From assembly GCF_000150955.2 (NCBI RefSeq), contig NC_011682.1, positions 654,897 to 718,896 on the forward strand: a stretch of DNA of 64,000 bases. The letters run 5' to 3'. The notes beneath the pieces were generated by a model. The model saw only the letters and a program-made list of their open reading frames with translations. It did not search any database and was not told the origin of the DNA. The DNA is from Phaeodactylum tricornutum CCAP 1055/1 (lineage: Eukaryota > Bacillariophyta > Bacillariophyceae > Surirellales > Neidiaceae). Positions within the stretch are counted from its first letter, which is position 1. Each line of letters starts with the position of its first letter. Below are positions 20,362 through 31,800 of this stretch, in pieces. The translations under genes were made by a program, and so were the position numbers.

Positions 20362-22485
20362 TCAAGGGCGTTTCTCTGATCCTCTCATTCCGACTCCACG
20401 ATGGGTGGCGTACATGCGAATCCGCTGTAACCCTTTAGCTTCGTTCACGAGTAGTTGACGGGTGGACTCGATGAAATCTTGGGTCGTATTGGAAAGCTGT
20501 CGCTGTACTCCATTGCCGGTACGCAAGTTGTGTAAAAATCGCGATTCGCATAGTTTGGGCAGGAGCAATAGATTGTTGGCGTTACGGGAATCCGCCGTGG
20601 CGTTGTTACCTTGAAGGTCCAGTTCCACGGCCTGTTTGGCTTTGGCAATTGCCCGGAGCCACTCGGCAGACTCCTTGCCTCGATGGCGTTTCCGCAATCC
20701 GAGCAAGTGGAGTACAGCGGGATTACCGGGAACATCCCGATCGAGCCGAACGAGAACGGCCTTGAGGTCTCCGCCAACATCGTCCGGTCCTCGCTGTGGA
20801 TCGATCAGGGCCGCCATATTTTGGAGAATGCACAATTGCAAACTGATCTGGCTGCGTGTGTAAAAGCCCGCCACTCCGTGATGCGGCATCAAGTCCTCTC
20901 CGGAAAAGTACGAGTCCAGACGGTGGTGATCGTTTCGAATTTCTCGCGCGGCGGCGGCTGGATTGTGGACCCCGCGTGCCATGGTGTTGACGAAAAATGA
21001 CGTGACGTACTGGTGTACGCAAAAGTCGAGACTTTGTTTGAGAACTTTGGGGTAGTAGTAGTTGCCGGAGAGCCAAGCCTCCAGATCTACAAAATAGTCC
21101 TGCAGAGTAGCAATGGTACGATCGACGGGCGACGCAATTTCCTGGCGTTCCCACGGCGCGGTGCCCACGGGTGCCAGGACGGATTCCGGTTCTTGGAGTA
21201 CGGTAAAGATACGTTCACAGAGAAACGAGGTCGTTTGCAGCGAGAATTGTGTCAGAGTCGCCGACAAGGCTTCCGCGGCTTCCATGTAGGCTGGATTGGT
21301 CAATACTTCTTCGTTCCGATTGTCGCATTGTTCTCCGAGTCGATAAATATCGTTAATGAGTGCACAGTACTGGTGCGTTCCGGTATTATTTTCCTTCCAG
21401 ACGGTATGGACGACCAGCAAGAGTGCTCCCGCCAGTGTTCCCAGTTCTTCGTTACAGGCGGCGAGTACTTGTTCGTGAAAGACCAGTGGTATACATTCGA
21501 GGGCGACCGCGTGCTGCTGCTGGTACAGAAAGCTGACCGTTTCGGGCAGGGTCGATACCAAATGTCCGTGTTCGTCGTGTCGAATTTCGTCGGCGCTGTA
21601 CTGTTCCGCGAGTCGTTGCACCAGCGTGGCCATTTCGTTGCGTACGCCCTTTTGCAAGTAGACTTGCAGGAGACGTTCCTGGTCGTGCTGCCAGGTGTCG
21701 CTGACGCGTAGCCGACGGGCCCGGGCCGATTCCTGGAAATCGTCGAGCCAGGAAATGGTCCGGGCCGCTTCCGCGGGCGTCATGGTAGTGAGACGCGCTT
21801 GATACTGTTCGACCAATCGTGGAGCGAGGAAGCGTTCCAAGCCTTCCCACAACGCGTGTCGTAGTCTGGTGGGTGTGCGGGTTTCGTGAAAGAGTGTTTG
21901 CAGCTGCAGAAAGTCTTGCACGACGTGATTGGCAGCCATCAGGTGCAATTCCAGATCATCGTGATGCCCTTCGTAGGACTGATCCAGGAGCATTTCGGTA
22001 TAGTCGCCGTTCATGTGGTTCCACAGTGCTTCGTACTGTTTCACGGTGATGGCAATGCGGGTCTTGCCACCGTCGCGATTGGCCCGTTGACATCTCCGAT
22101 GCAATGTCGTCCACAGTTTGGTCGCAAAGTCCCGAAAGGCGTGCGGGAGTTCGTCATTGACCAGTACCGTCTCGGCGGATTCGTCGAGCAAGGCAAAGGC
22201 TCCGAATTCCGCTGCCAAGGCGGGCAGTTGTTCGGGCGGGGGTTGCGCTGCGGTACGACGATCCCGGGCGACGGCGGCACCGGTACCCGCAGCACGCGTC
22301 GCTGCTTTGCGATTCGTGTTTGGGGAGGGTGGGACGACAAGAGGAGTGTGACTCTGGCGAAAGAATCGCGAGGCGAGTGACTTTGAGACGACCGTCGGAG
22401 GAGCCAACGGTTTGGACGGAGCCTCGCGAGGCTCCTTGCGACCTGGCGGGCGGACTCGTGACATGGCAACGTGCCGATGGGACAT
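20362..22485 (-). CDS. Exocyst complex subunit Sec6-like
   Basis: The 707-residue, almost entirely helical protein is best explained as the Sec6/EXOC3 subunit of the exocyst, which tethers secretory vesicles to the plasma membrane. Support comes from the C-terminal half. The TLQDYFVDLEAWLSGNYYYP segment resembles the DYxxDxxxxL signature that precedes the last helical bundles in Sec6, followed by LDFCVHQYVTSFF and a D-rich FSGEDLM region. The N-terminal 90 residues are basic, Pro-rich and low in complexity. The ATG at 22485 is the first in frame (upstream frame is non-ATG); a second Met follows seven residues later. Sequence similarity in exocyst subunits is weak, so another CATCHR-family tether is possible. 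Confidence 0.65.
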   Translation of the reverse strand: MSHRHVAMSRVRPPGRKEPREAPSKPLAPPTVVSKSLASRFFRQSHTPLVVPPSPNTNRKAATRAAGTGAAVARDRRTAAQPPPEQLPALAAEFGAFALLDESAETVLVNDELPHAFRDFATKLWTTLHRRCQRANRDGGKTRIAITVKQYEALWNHMNGDYTEMLLDQSYEGHHDDLELHLMAANHVVQDFLQLQTLFHETRTPTRLRHALWEGLERFLAPRLVEQYQARLTTMTPAEAARTISWLDDFQESARARRLRVSDTWQHDQERLLQVYLQKGVRNEMATLVQRLAEQYSADEIRHDEHGHLVSTLPETVSFLYQQQHAVALECIPLVFHEQVLAACNEELGTLAGALLLVVHTVWKENNTGTHQYCALINDIYRLGEQCDNRNEEVLTNPAYMEAAEALSATLTQFSLQTTSFLCERIFTVLQEPESVLAPVGTAPWERQEIASPVDRTIATLQDYFVDLEAWLSGNYYYPKVLKQSLDFCVHQYVTSFFVNTMARGVHNPAAAAREIRNDHHRLDSYFSGEDLMPHHGVAGFYTRSQISLQLCILQNMAALIDPQRGPDDVGGDLKAVLVRLDRDVPGNPAVLHLLGLRKRHRGKESAEWLRAIAKAKQAVELDLQGNNATADSRNANNLLLLPKLCESRFLHNLRTGNGVQRQLSNTTQDFIESTRQLLVNEAKGLQRIRMYATHRGVGMRGSEKRP

Positions 22486-23868
22486 GATTGTGAAACAAAA
22501 ACAACAACAAAAGAGGATGTTGGAGAATGGAGGAGGAGGGTGAAACTGTGCGAGTCCGCAATTCACACAAGTCACACAAGCGAAACCAAACAAGCAGGAG
22601 TCCTTTCGGCTTGGAAACCAGACTAACAGCAAGTGTAGAAACGTCGAGAGCGTTGAATCTTGCTTGGGCCCGTCCCCGACAGTAGGAGAGGGTACGGTAT
22701 TTTCTACGTGTCTAGAGGTACGCGCTGGGATGCGCTAGTTAGATACATACCTACATAGTACACACGGGGTGGTGGGTGGCGCACCGCGCGACGGTGGTGA
22801 AGCACGCACGCATCCTTACTTGCTTGCTTGGGGGGAAGTAATTTTGCGACGCGAAAGGCCCACTCCGAATTGTTTTGCGTGAACGAAGGGGAGGGGAGGG
22901 GTTCTTGGTATCGTGTGGTGTGTGGTGTGTGATTGGTACCTCCGTGTACTACTTACTACCTACCTACCTGATTGATTACCTAATTACCTATCTACCGTTA
23001 TCTACCTAGGTACCAACGTGGACTCGTGTTTACCCGTGACTCGTGGAGAGAGACGGTTTTCGAACCAAACCATGGGTACGGTTCCAAACGGGTCAGACTG
23101 TCGTTGCGACGATGCCATGTACTGCGGTGGAACGTTCCGACCATTTCGGAATATTCCAACGGAAAACGCTCGCGCGCCGGACTATTTAAGGCATCCCACA
23201 AATTCGAACGTTCGATCCGTTCCCTGCCAGTGTCGTTTTCCCCCCACCCCGCACGCCGATTCGAATGCACCAATCAACCAAGTTCACGCAACCAACCAGC
23301 TACAGTGTGTGGGGGTTCCTATCGAGACATTGGACGAGGCACAAGAGTACGAGTACGATTCCCGTACCAAGAACGAAAAGAAGTCGGTAGATAGGTAGGT
23401 ACCCAATAAATCCGACCAGTGTATTACTTGCTTCTACATTGGATCAGACTGGATTGGATCGGATCGGATCGGATCGACGCACCCCTCTCACAAAACCTTT
23501 CCCACACGCGCGCTTCGGCTGTGTCCACCATTGCGACAGTAGCACTCTATCGCTCTAGCAGTAGGTGACTGGTTTCGGGTATTGATAGTGTCGCGGGGTG
23601 CTTGTGATTGGGATTGTCATTGCACACTCCGTTCCTGCCACACACTCTTTCCCCTGCAATACGTTCAACCGTAATTGACACGGACTCCAACACAAGTTGT
23701 ACCCAACAAATTGTCAACGAGACTCCCATTTCGGCTCCCATTCAATTCTGTTTCAATCGTTACGACTCTCATTGACTCTGGAGTCTTTGACACAACAAAA
23801 CAAAAAGGGTACAAAACTGGGGGATCGGTTGCTATTGCTATTGCGATTCACTGTCATCACGACCCGAC
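22486..23868. other. 1.4-kb divergent intergenic region with short simple repeats
   Basis: It lies between two divergent genes. It contains stretches of short direct repeats: ACCTACCT-like runs around 22750 and 22960-23010, and TTGCTTGCTTG near 22820. Frames around 23000-23400 overlap on both strands without protein character. Expected to contain promoters for both neighbours. Confidence 0.5.
23451..23476 (+). repeat. GGATC pentanucleotide repeat
   Basis: Four perfect GGATC units preceded by degenerate GGATT units in the upstream region of the 744-residue protein gene. A short satellite with no evident function. Confidence 0.85.
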
Positions 23869-26103
23869 ATGACTTCTCTCTGGACGTTTCTCCAGCGCCA
23901 CCAAGCGGATTCCATCGATGATCTTTCTTCCCACGCTCTCGGAAACCAGGATTCCTTCGATCCGCACTCACCCAACCTACCGGCGGTGACCGCGAGTCAC
24001 AGCTGCGATACCGTCGAAAACGAATACGACGATAACAACAACCACCATCACAAACGTACACAACCAACCTTGATTCAGATACCTCTCCGTCACGCGCCCT
24101 CGACTCCCGAAGGATTGCGTTCACGTCCATCCGTGTCGCTCTTGCGCCAGGAACTCGCTATTCCGTCCAATCTTTCCTGGAGTCCGGTTGCAAACAAGGA
24201 ACACCGTCCTTCCGTTCTACCCCCCATGCCCAGCAATTCATGGTCCACGCAAGGATCGTTGCACTCACCACCCGTCAGCAACAGTTCCTTTTATGCCGGA
24301 GACGGGATCGCGCAGTCACCCAACCTACGTCCCGGACGAGCCCGAACCGCCGTGGGGGCTTTGGTAGTGGCTCTCCAAAACGTTCCACCACAAAGGTCCC
24401 ACCCATCGACCTGTAGTTTACCGTCCTTGCCCAGTCGAGATCTGGATGAGTACGAACCAAACGACGTTTCCGAAGATTCCGAAGAAGCCTTCCCGTACAC
24501 GCCGTTCGGCCACACACCGACACGTCACAATCCCACCCTCCGACGGTCATCAAGTCCCGTATCCCACGATACCAGTATCGTCGCGTCACCTTCCTCGTTG
24601 ACCCGTCCGTATTCATTGATCCCAGCACCGCGGATTGTGCTTCCGCCAAATAATGACAGTCCCACGTCTTCACGGATGAGTCTCATGCCCAACGATCCCC
24701 ACGAACAACCCTACGATTTTGAACCGTTAGAATCCTCCAGTCGCGTCGTGTACGCCTGTGATCAGACACAAGTCTCGGCTTTGGAACAAGAATCGCTTCA
24801 GGATCGGGCTCTGGTCGTCGAGGACGATGCGGCTCAGGACGAAACAAACCTAGCTCTGTACAATCAAAGAAATCAGCGGCTTTACCAGCAACACCTACTC
24901 GTCGCCTGTATTGAACGATTGCAAGATCAGCTGCACCTTGTGGCGCATATCGAAACCATCAACGAAGCGGGTTTGCAGGAAGTAGTAAAAACATCCATGG
25001 ACGAAGAAGGAATACTCCAAGGATTCTCCGAACTTGACCGTCACAACATTGTGGCGAATCTAAATGCCCTACTCATTGAAATGGACGTGGCGCAACAGGA
25101 AGAATTCTTTATGAGTCCTACGCAAGTGCCCATGGTGGCCGAACCGCACAACGTCCTCCGCGACGCCATTCTACTCTGCCGCACCCTGGTGGAAGTGGCC
25201 ACTCCGGCCGAAGAACGGTGCGCGCATAATCAATCCCACACACCCGTGGAGCAACAAGGACGTTGGAAGATCATTCCTGGCCTGGCCATTGCCATGGGGG
25301 CCAATGTTCTGCCGGAGACTCCTCCACCGCGTGGGGGAGATACGTCTGTCTTTTCTCTGCCCGAATCGGAACGCACGCCAATGACGTCGAACGTCAGTAC
25401 GACTAGTACCATCACGTCCCATCCGCAGCCAGATGTACACCTTGGTCCAGCACTTTGGCAGAGTGGGGCCAATGGTCTGCAAATTCGACGAACGATTCAG
25501 GTTTTGTCATCGGCGTTTCAGACGTTGAGCAAAAGCTGCCGCACGTTGACGGCAATCAATCCGAGTGCCCACGACCTTGCTCGTGCCGCCCATAGCATCA
25601 AGCAAGTGTATTCGAAACAACTCGCGCGGATGGATACTGAAGATCTCAAGCATTTGATTGATGCTTTCGAGTTGGACATTCCGCCATTTCGTATCGCGCG
25701 TCAAGTCTCGCGCGACCAAAGTGAGGACGGATTACCGGCGCTTCCTCCGCTTTTCACCTCGCGTACGGTCGCGGAAGAATTCCGCCTCGCATCCGCACCC
25801 CAAGCGTCCCGTATGGAACGATTCCACGGGCCTCGTCAAGACGACCGTGAGTCCTTGTTTTCACCCAACACGGACGATATGCGCACGTGGACTCTGGAAT
25901 CCGAAGGAGAATACGACGACGACGAAGACTCCTTGTTGTTGTACGACGATTTGCGTCGTCAAGACGGCAGCAACGAGTACAACGATCAACCGGAACCACG
26001 CGATGCCGCCCCGATGTCGGCCCTAATCGAGCCCACGCATTCGCAAACCGCGGCGAATTTCGGTCCGTGCTGTTCCCTGGACGAAGATGACGTCTGTACG
26101 TAA
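23869..26103 (+). CDS. Unrecognised 744-residue protein
   Basis: A long intron-free frame starting with ATG after an in-frame stop. The N-terminal 290 residues are low in complexity, rich in Ser, Pro, Asn and Thr with many SP/TP dipeptides, so probably disordered and phosphorylated. Residues 325-420 form a more ordered, helical part (LYNQRNQRLYQQHLLVACIE, HNIVANLNALLIEMDVAQQE). A second ordered block around 530-610 reads LQIRRTIQVLSSAFQTLSKS, then KHLIDAFELDIPPFR. The end is acidic (YDDDEDSLLLYDD). No signal peptide or membrane segment. Probably a stramenopile- or diatom-specific protein; no function proposed. Confidence 0.75.
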   Translation: MTSLWTFLQRHQADSIDDLSSHALGNQDSFDPHSPNLPAVTASHSCDTVENEYDDNNNHHHKRTQPTLIQIPLRHAPSTPEGLRSRPSVSLLRQELAIPSNLSWSPVANKEHRPSVLPPMPSNSWSTQGSLHSPPVSNSSFYAGDGIAQSPNLRPGRARTAVGALVVALQNVPPQRSHPSTCSLPSLPSRDLDEYEPNDVSEDSEEAFPYTPFGHTPTRHNPTLRRSSSPVSHDTSIVASPSSLTRPYSLIPAPRIVLPPNNDSPTSSRMSLMPNDPHEQPYDFEPLESSSRVVYACDQTQVSALEQESLQDRALVVEDDAAQDETNLALYNQRNQRLYQQHLLVACIERLQDQLHLVAHIETINEAGLQEVVKTSMDEEGILQGFSELDRHNIVANLNALLIEMDVAQQEEFFMSPTQVPMVAEPHNVLRDAILLCRTLVEVATPAEERCAHNQSHTPVEQQGRWKIIPGLAIAMGANVLPETPPPRGGDTSVFSLPESERTPMTSNVSTTSTITSHPQPDVHLGPALWQSGANGLQIRRTIQVLSSAFQTLSKSCRTLTAINPSAHDLARAAHSIKQVYSKQLARMDTEDLKHLIDAFELDIPPFRIARQVSRDQSEDGLPALPPLFTSRTVAEEFRLASAPQASRMERFHGPRQDDRESLFSPNTDDMRTWTLESEGEYDDDEDSLLLYDDLRRQDGSNEYNDQPEPRDAAPMSALIEPTHSQTAANFGPCCSLDEDDVCT

Positions 26104-26292
26104 ACAAGCAGTGCAAGCCTCCGGCGCCCTGTAAAGTGCCTACCCTTGGAGACGAGTAACACAATGTACACCTCCCTACGGCGAAATATTCATCAAACGT
26201 TTACATTACCTAGTTTGATTGGAGGTGAAAATAGTAACATGATTACAGAGTGCCTTTTTTTGGAACGTGTCAGCGCATTTATATCCTTCCGT
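26104..26292. other. Convergent gap
   Basis: About 190 bases between the converging ends of the 744-residue gene and the MoaD-like gene. Nothing distinctive. Confidence 0.4.
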
Positions 26293-26562
26293 TTAGCCGC
26301 CCGAAATTGGTGGAATCAGTGCAATTGTGTCGCCTTCTTTCAACGGAAGGCATTGACCGGGGAGAAGATATTCTTCATTCAACGCGAGCGTGAGCGTATC
26401 TTCATCCAGCACCATACTGGCGAGCTTGGGATATTTTTCTGCCAGAAGTTGTCGAATTTGAACGGTATCACAGTCGGATCGGACCGTCAAGCTGATTTGA
26501 CCCGTTCCAGAAATTTCGCGGGCCGTAGCGAACATGAGTACTTGAACCGTAATATCACCCAT
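26293..26562 (-). CDS. MOCS2A: Molybdopterin synthase sulfur-carrier subunit (MoaD/MOCS2A)
   Basis: Small ubiquitin-fold protein that carries sulfur as a C-terminal thiocarboxylate for molybdopterin synthesis, pairing with MoaE/MOCS2B. The 89 residues from the ATG at 26562 fit the family length. The core shows VQVLMFATAREISG, the middle ALNEEYLLPGQCLPLKEGDT and the C-terminus ALIPPISGG, ending exactly in the essential Gly-Gly. The frame continues upstream to 26616, but only a TTG lies there. The neighbouring sequence does not contain MoaE. ThiS or Urm1 are alternatives, but the EGDTIALIPPISGG ending is typical of MoaD. Confidence 0.93.
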   Translation of the reverse strand: MGDITVQVLMFATAREISGTGQISLTVRSDCDTVQIRQLLAEKYPKLASMVLDEDTLTLALNEEYLLPGQCLPLKEGDTIALIPPISGG

Positions 26563-27517
26563 CGTTCCCGTTTGTTGGAGAGGCAGCAACGATCGTAACT
26601 GCGCCGCAGAGGCCAAGGAGAGCGAAATCTTGTTTTTTTTCTCGGTTCGATCGATCAGGAAAGAATACGAATGGATCGCTTGGAATCTTTTCCCGACGAA
26701 GAAAGTTCCGGAAAAAGTGAGCAGCTCATTTGTAGCCTCGTGGTGCGAATGGGAGCGGACTACGAACTGTTAGGTGTCGTGCGATAGCAGTCTTTGACGG
26801 TCACTTCTAGCGGTCTTCCCGTCAACACAAAATAAGGTAGGATTGCAGACGGTAACGGTTTGACAACGGTAATGGAACGCAAACGCAATGGCCCACAATC
26901 CACCCACCCACCGTTCGTGAACAAGCAAGCACTTCGGGATACTCGTTCGAAGGTAAGAGGAGGTTTGCTTTCGTTGATTGCGGTCACATAGTTCAAGGCA
27001 TCGATAAATTAGTGTCGGTCTGGAAAGTGCTTCGAACACGCTTCAAAGGCGAAAGAACGCGATTCAATCGTTGATTCCCTCCAATTTTGGGAGGATCGTC
27101 AATGCGTCGAAAAATCACGTCACCGGTTTTTCAACGCGTAAAGCAACTCCGGAAATGTCCCACAAGGCTCGCAGGAGTATTGAGTGCCAAGGACTTCGTT
27201 TCTGGTAACTTGGATTGTTGTGAAATGGAACGGCTTGTCGGCCATGGTCCCAACCATTTGTCTCGGACGATGCTTCGGATGATCTACATAAGGAACTAAA
27301 TATTTCGACGCGCAGGCAGAGCTATTTGCCTATGTTTTCCTTTTGACGATCTCGCTATATCTCTTCGTCTTCGCGAAGGGAAATTTCTCCCAGTCGACGC
27401 CGCTGCTTGTTCGACACCGGCCGTTGCGTTAAAACCTTTCGCAATTGCGTCGTAGCTTACAAGTATCCTTCATTTTACTCTTCTCTCCAGACCCTTCACG
27501 TTTAACAACGATTAATC
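26563..27517. other. Divergent intergenic region, possible small ORFs
   Basis: About 950 bases between the divergent MoaD and V-ATPase c genes. A plus-strand ATG at 26671 opens a 38-codon frame ending at 26787, and another frame covers about 27102-27299. Neither has a recognisable domain and I do not call them. Promoters of both flanking genes are expected here. Confidence 0.45.
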
Positions 27518-28139
27518 ATGAGTGTCGAAATGGAAACTTGCCCGGCGTCTGCGCCTTTCTTTGGGTTTATGGGAGTGACTTCCGCCCTGGTGTTTGCCAA
27601 TATTGGCGCCGCGTACGGAACAGCCAAGTCCGGAGTCGGTATTTCCTCCATGGGTGTGATGAACCCGGGTCTGGTCATGCGTAACATCATTCCCGTAGTC
27701 ATGGCGGGAGTTCTGGGAATCTACGGGCTCATTGTGGCCGTGATTATTCAGGGTTCCATTGTATCTCCGCAAAACGGACTTTCTCAGTACTCGCTATACA
27801 CCGGCTTTGCACATTTGGCGGCTGGCCTATGCTGCGGTCTTTCCGGTCTGGCGGCTGGTATGGCCATTGGTATTGTAGGAGACGCCGGTGTCCGTGCGGT
27901 GGGTCAGCAAGAAAAGCTCTTTGTCGGTATGATTCTTATCCTAATTTTCGCCGAAGCCCTCGGTCTTTACGGTACGTACAAGGCGGGACACGTCGGAGAG
28001 GGCACGCATGCTATTCCGTGCGCTCGATGCTGCTGCTGGATCGTATACTTATATATGTGTTTTTGTTTTGGTTTGTACAGGTTTAATTGTGGCCTTGATC
28101 TTGTCGCAGAACTCGTTCGTGTGCGAGGGGAACAACTAA
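27518..28139 (+). CDS. V-type ATPase proteolipid subunit c, copy 1 (two exons)
   Basis: Proton-carrying ring subunit of the vacuolar H+-ATPase. Exons 27518-27971 and 28081-28139 join across a 109-base GT-AG intron (donor GTACGT, acceptor TACAG), giving 170 residues, the normal size. Four hydrophobic helices are evident. The essential Glu in helix 4 is in [11 protein letters not shown], and the family signature [20 protein letters not shown] lies between helices 1 and 2. The protein ends [10 protein letters not shown]. An almost identical gene with the intron at the same place lies inverted at 48477-49100; exon 1 differs by about three synonymous changes. Frames that read through the intron are artefacts. 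Confidence 0.97.
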
Positions 28140-28856
28140 CTGTAATTTTGCCTTTGCGGGAAGCGAGCTATTGACACTGGGTGAATACGCGCAGCTTCTC
28201 TGCTTGCGCTACGGTGCTAGTAAACTGTTCGGAACTAGTTTGATAACAGGTGTAACCTAGGACCAACCGAGAGTGTTTAAACGGATGCGGCCTTTCTGTA
28301 GTGTTGTAGTCGGAAAAGCAGCCTTTCACTATCGCTCACCCACGGGGCATTCCTTTCATATGCCTGAGAGTACGTAGCGCTTGCCAGCACCTGCGGTACA
28401 CAATGCAGCTTGTGTCAGATAAAAGTCTCATAAAATACGAGCGCGCTTCTACCCACTCTCGCACGGTCGGTTGGCTTTAAATGACAAGCTCCGCCGGTGT
28501 GCTCTAACTCTCAAAATATCGGAAAGAGAAAAAACAGAATTTATAGACACGTATATCTGAAAACCCATGAACTCCATTCATTGAGAATGCTTTGCTTCCC
28601 GCCCGTATGTGAGAAGTTTCTGCAAGGGGTACAATCGTGCTCCTGCAAAAAGGAGAATAGTGTATTTTGTTGGCAAATGGACATTTTTTTGGCTCTCACG
28701 TTACGTCAGTTAGGGTAGCTCATCTCTACCAACTGTAAAGAGATGGAAGGATAAACGGAAATCCTCGGCTACGATGACGTAAGCATAGTGACCTACTTAC
28801 TCCCGGATTATGTTTGGTTTCATACCGTCTGAATTTTCGGAAAGACCTAGACTTGT
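28140..28856. other. Intergenic
   Basis: About 715 bases between two plus-strand genes. Short frames only; contains the 3' end of V-ATPase c and the promoter of the repeat protein. Unlike the gene itself, this flank does not resemble the flank of the second V-ATPase c copy. Confidence 0.5.
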
Positions 28857-31800
28857 ATGCTTCATTTTACCATGGCGGCGACAGAAAAAAGCTGCGCAGA
28901 CGAAATTGATCGAGAACTAAGTCTCATCTCCCTTTATGAGAGTGAACTAAAACGTCTAAAGCGTAAGCTGAATGCTCAAAAGGTAGCGCAGCCCTTGCAT
29001 TCGGCAGCAGCACCGGAACACACCGGTACCGAGTACGGCAACGATTCCGAGCAGGATCCACTCGACTGGATTTTGCAGCAACAGCAAACGTCGGCAGTTT
29101 CAAACTTGTTAGCTTCCATTCAATCACACGAAAGCCTTTTACGGGATGATATTGAACCCCTGCAAACAGCAATTCGCCAGTTTGAGTTTACTACCGTCGA
29201 TAAAGTACCGCCTCGCGATGGCAAGCCGTCATCTCCTCACTCAGCCGTAAGCTATTCTCTAAAAGGCCACTTCCTGGCAAATGAGTCTATCCATGCGGAC
29301 TTTGTGATTGACTTTCAACTACAGAATTCCCGCGCCGAAGACAAGATGACTCAAACGACAAAAATTCTGGGCATTATCTGCAACTTATCCAGCATAAATG
29401 AACCAGATCGAGACTTGTCGTGGTTGGCTCGAGAAGCCAAGCCTACTGATTCCGGTAATTTTGCCAGTTTCGTAACAAAAATATGTTCCTACTTGGAATT
29501 TGATGTCCGTCGTGAAGCTTGTTTAACGAAATGGGGCCATGTCACCGTAACAAGGGATCATTCGAAATACCTTATTGAGATCCCTCTTGATCATGATAAT
29601 ACCGGTACGAACTTTCATTTGTCGACGCTTTCCATCGTCTGGGGCTGGAAGTGGAAAGACGAGCATGATGTATTGCGTCTAACACAGACGGCTTTTGAGT
29701 TGGGGCTCAAACAACAAGATTTGGACTTCCTTGTACAAGCATGCGGCACCTGTGAGAAGGCGATTGGAATCGTTCTGGCACAGACGAGCGGGGACACGAT
29801 GCTTTTCCCCAATGACGAGCAAGAGTCGAGGACGCCAACTTTGCCAGATGTCGAACAAGACGCTGATCAAGAGGATAATGACAGTTTGGACGGCGGCGTT
29901 CTGCGCGAAAATGCTTCACTTGCGTCAAGCACGCAATCCCTTACTAAATCCCCTAGTGGGCGTCGACGCTCCGACTACGAAGTACAGCGGCTTCTTAAAA
30001 TCCAGCGCAACCAGCAGTTGCTGGAAAAATTGGGTCTCTCACATTCCTCAAGGTCGAAACCAACCACGGCTGAGAAGAGGCGCCCTGCGGAAGAGCAAGC
30101 AAATCAGGAGCTGGAAACGAAGCGCAGGAAACGAAAGAAAGAATTGGACGGAAAGCGACGGTTGTCGGGACGAGTTCGCCTGAAGCCTGTCACCTTTGCG
30201 GAAGAACAAGTATTCCATCGGAAAGGGTCTTGGAAAGATTCGTTCTCGAAAAGGACAAATCAGATTCAAAACGGTGAACACAGGAGTTTATCTGGACGCA
30301 TTGCTCAACCGCGCGGACGACCACCCACCGGGTGCGCATGGGATACCAGAATTGGAATGTGGGTAAAATTCAACGACACCAGCGATAGGAAGCAAGATGC
30401 AGCTGAGCTTATGAGGCCGTCCTCAAGTGTGGCAGCCCAGAGCTCGTCAACGCTAGAAGCAAATTATTCCTTGGTTGATGGTGCTTTTTCTTCCACTCGA
30501 GATGGGACTGCTCCTCAGATGAACGAGTACAGCAGCCCGTCGAATGGTACATTTCCTCGTCCGCGTGGAAGGCCACTTAGTGGGCATTCCTGGGACGAAA
30601 GACATGGTATTTGGGTGCCGGGAACCAGCCCTGGAAAAGTCAGTCAAAACGATTATGGTCGCATAGCACCATCGATACGCGGTCCGACAGAAAGATTGCC
30701 AGAGACACCCAACCATCCAAGCTTTGAAAAGTCGCCGTCCAATCTTCGAAATCTTGACCATTCGAAAAGTGGCGTAAAATTCAGCACTCCGTTCGCCAAG
30801 ACAATTCCTCGACCCCGCGGAAGGCCACGTAGTGGGCATTCATGGGACGAAGTGCATGGTGTTTGGGTGCCCCTGGGAAAACGGAGTCAAAGCAAGTTTG
30901 CGTATGTCATACAACCGTTACACGACAGAACAGAAAAACTGCCCGAGACGCCCAATCATCCAGGCTTTAAAAAGTCGGTGTCCAAGTCCAGCAATCGTGA
31001 TCTTCCGAAAAGTGACGAGGAGATAAAAAGTCGTTCCGCCACGACGTTTCCTCGGCCCCGTGGACGACCACCAATAGGATGCTACTGGGACGAGACACGG
31101 GGTTGTTGGGCTACGCAACTGAGTACTCGAGAAGTCGACCAGCCGACAGGGGCATTGGCACCCAAACTTTCCCGTAATTCCATATTCGACACGGGCGCAT
31201 TGCATGTTAGCGCTCGATCAGCTCATATCAATGTTACAGATCATCCAAGAAAACCGACAGATAATTTTTCCGGTCGCTTTCCGCGACCGCGGGGAAGACC
31301 ACGGGCGGGATGTATCTGGGACGAGGTCCGTGGGCTCTGGATCCCTGAGATGAAAGCCCCAGAGACAAAGCCAGTATTGACGGAGCGTCCCACCATTCCA
31401 CTTCCGATCCCACGAACGAGTTCCAAAAGTCCGTCAGTCACGCGGCTGCCATTCTCGTTACGTCCCGACACTATCCAGCCAAAATCGTCTCCGGTAGCAA
31501 ACAGCGACGGTACGTACGGCCGACCCCGGGGAAAAGCTCCACTGTACTATGGATGGGATACCCACCGCGGAGTGTGGGTATCACAGTCAAACCCGTCCGT
31601 CAGCTCGTCACGGATAGCAGACCGTTCTCCCGTTTACGAATCACCACCCGGCCAGAAATATAGCAATGCGATAGCGATGCCATCTCCAGCAGTCGTGAAG
31701 GTCGGTTCCGAGATCGATCGAACGCGAGCAGCAGAAGGTTTCGTCATTCGGGAGCAAGGGAATCCTATGGGCACGGGAAATAACGTGGCTGTTGATAGGA

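Noticed and set aside
22998-23398. Overlapping frames on both strands upstream of the 744-residue gene.
   Set aside because: Low complexity and mutually overlapping; more likely promoter and leader sequence.
26671-26787. A 38-codon plus-strand frame from an ATG between MoaD and V-ATPase c.
   Set aside because: Too short, no recognised features, no clear splice partner.
27102-27299. A plus-strand frame of about 65 codons upstream of V-ATPase c copy 1.
   Set aside because: Basic, low-information sequence close to a promoter, without family or conservation evidence.
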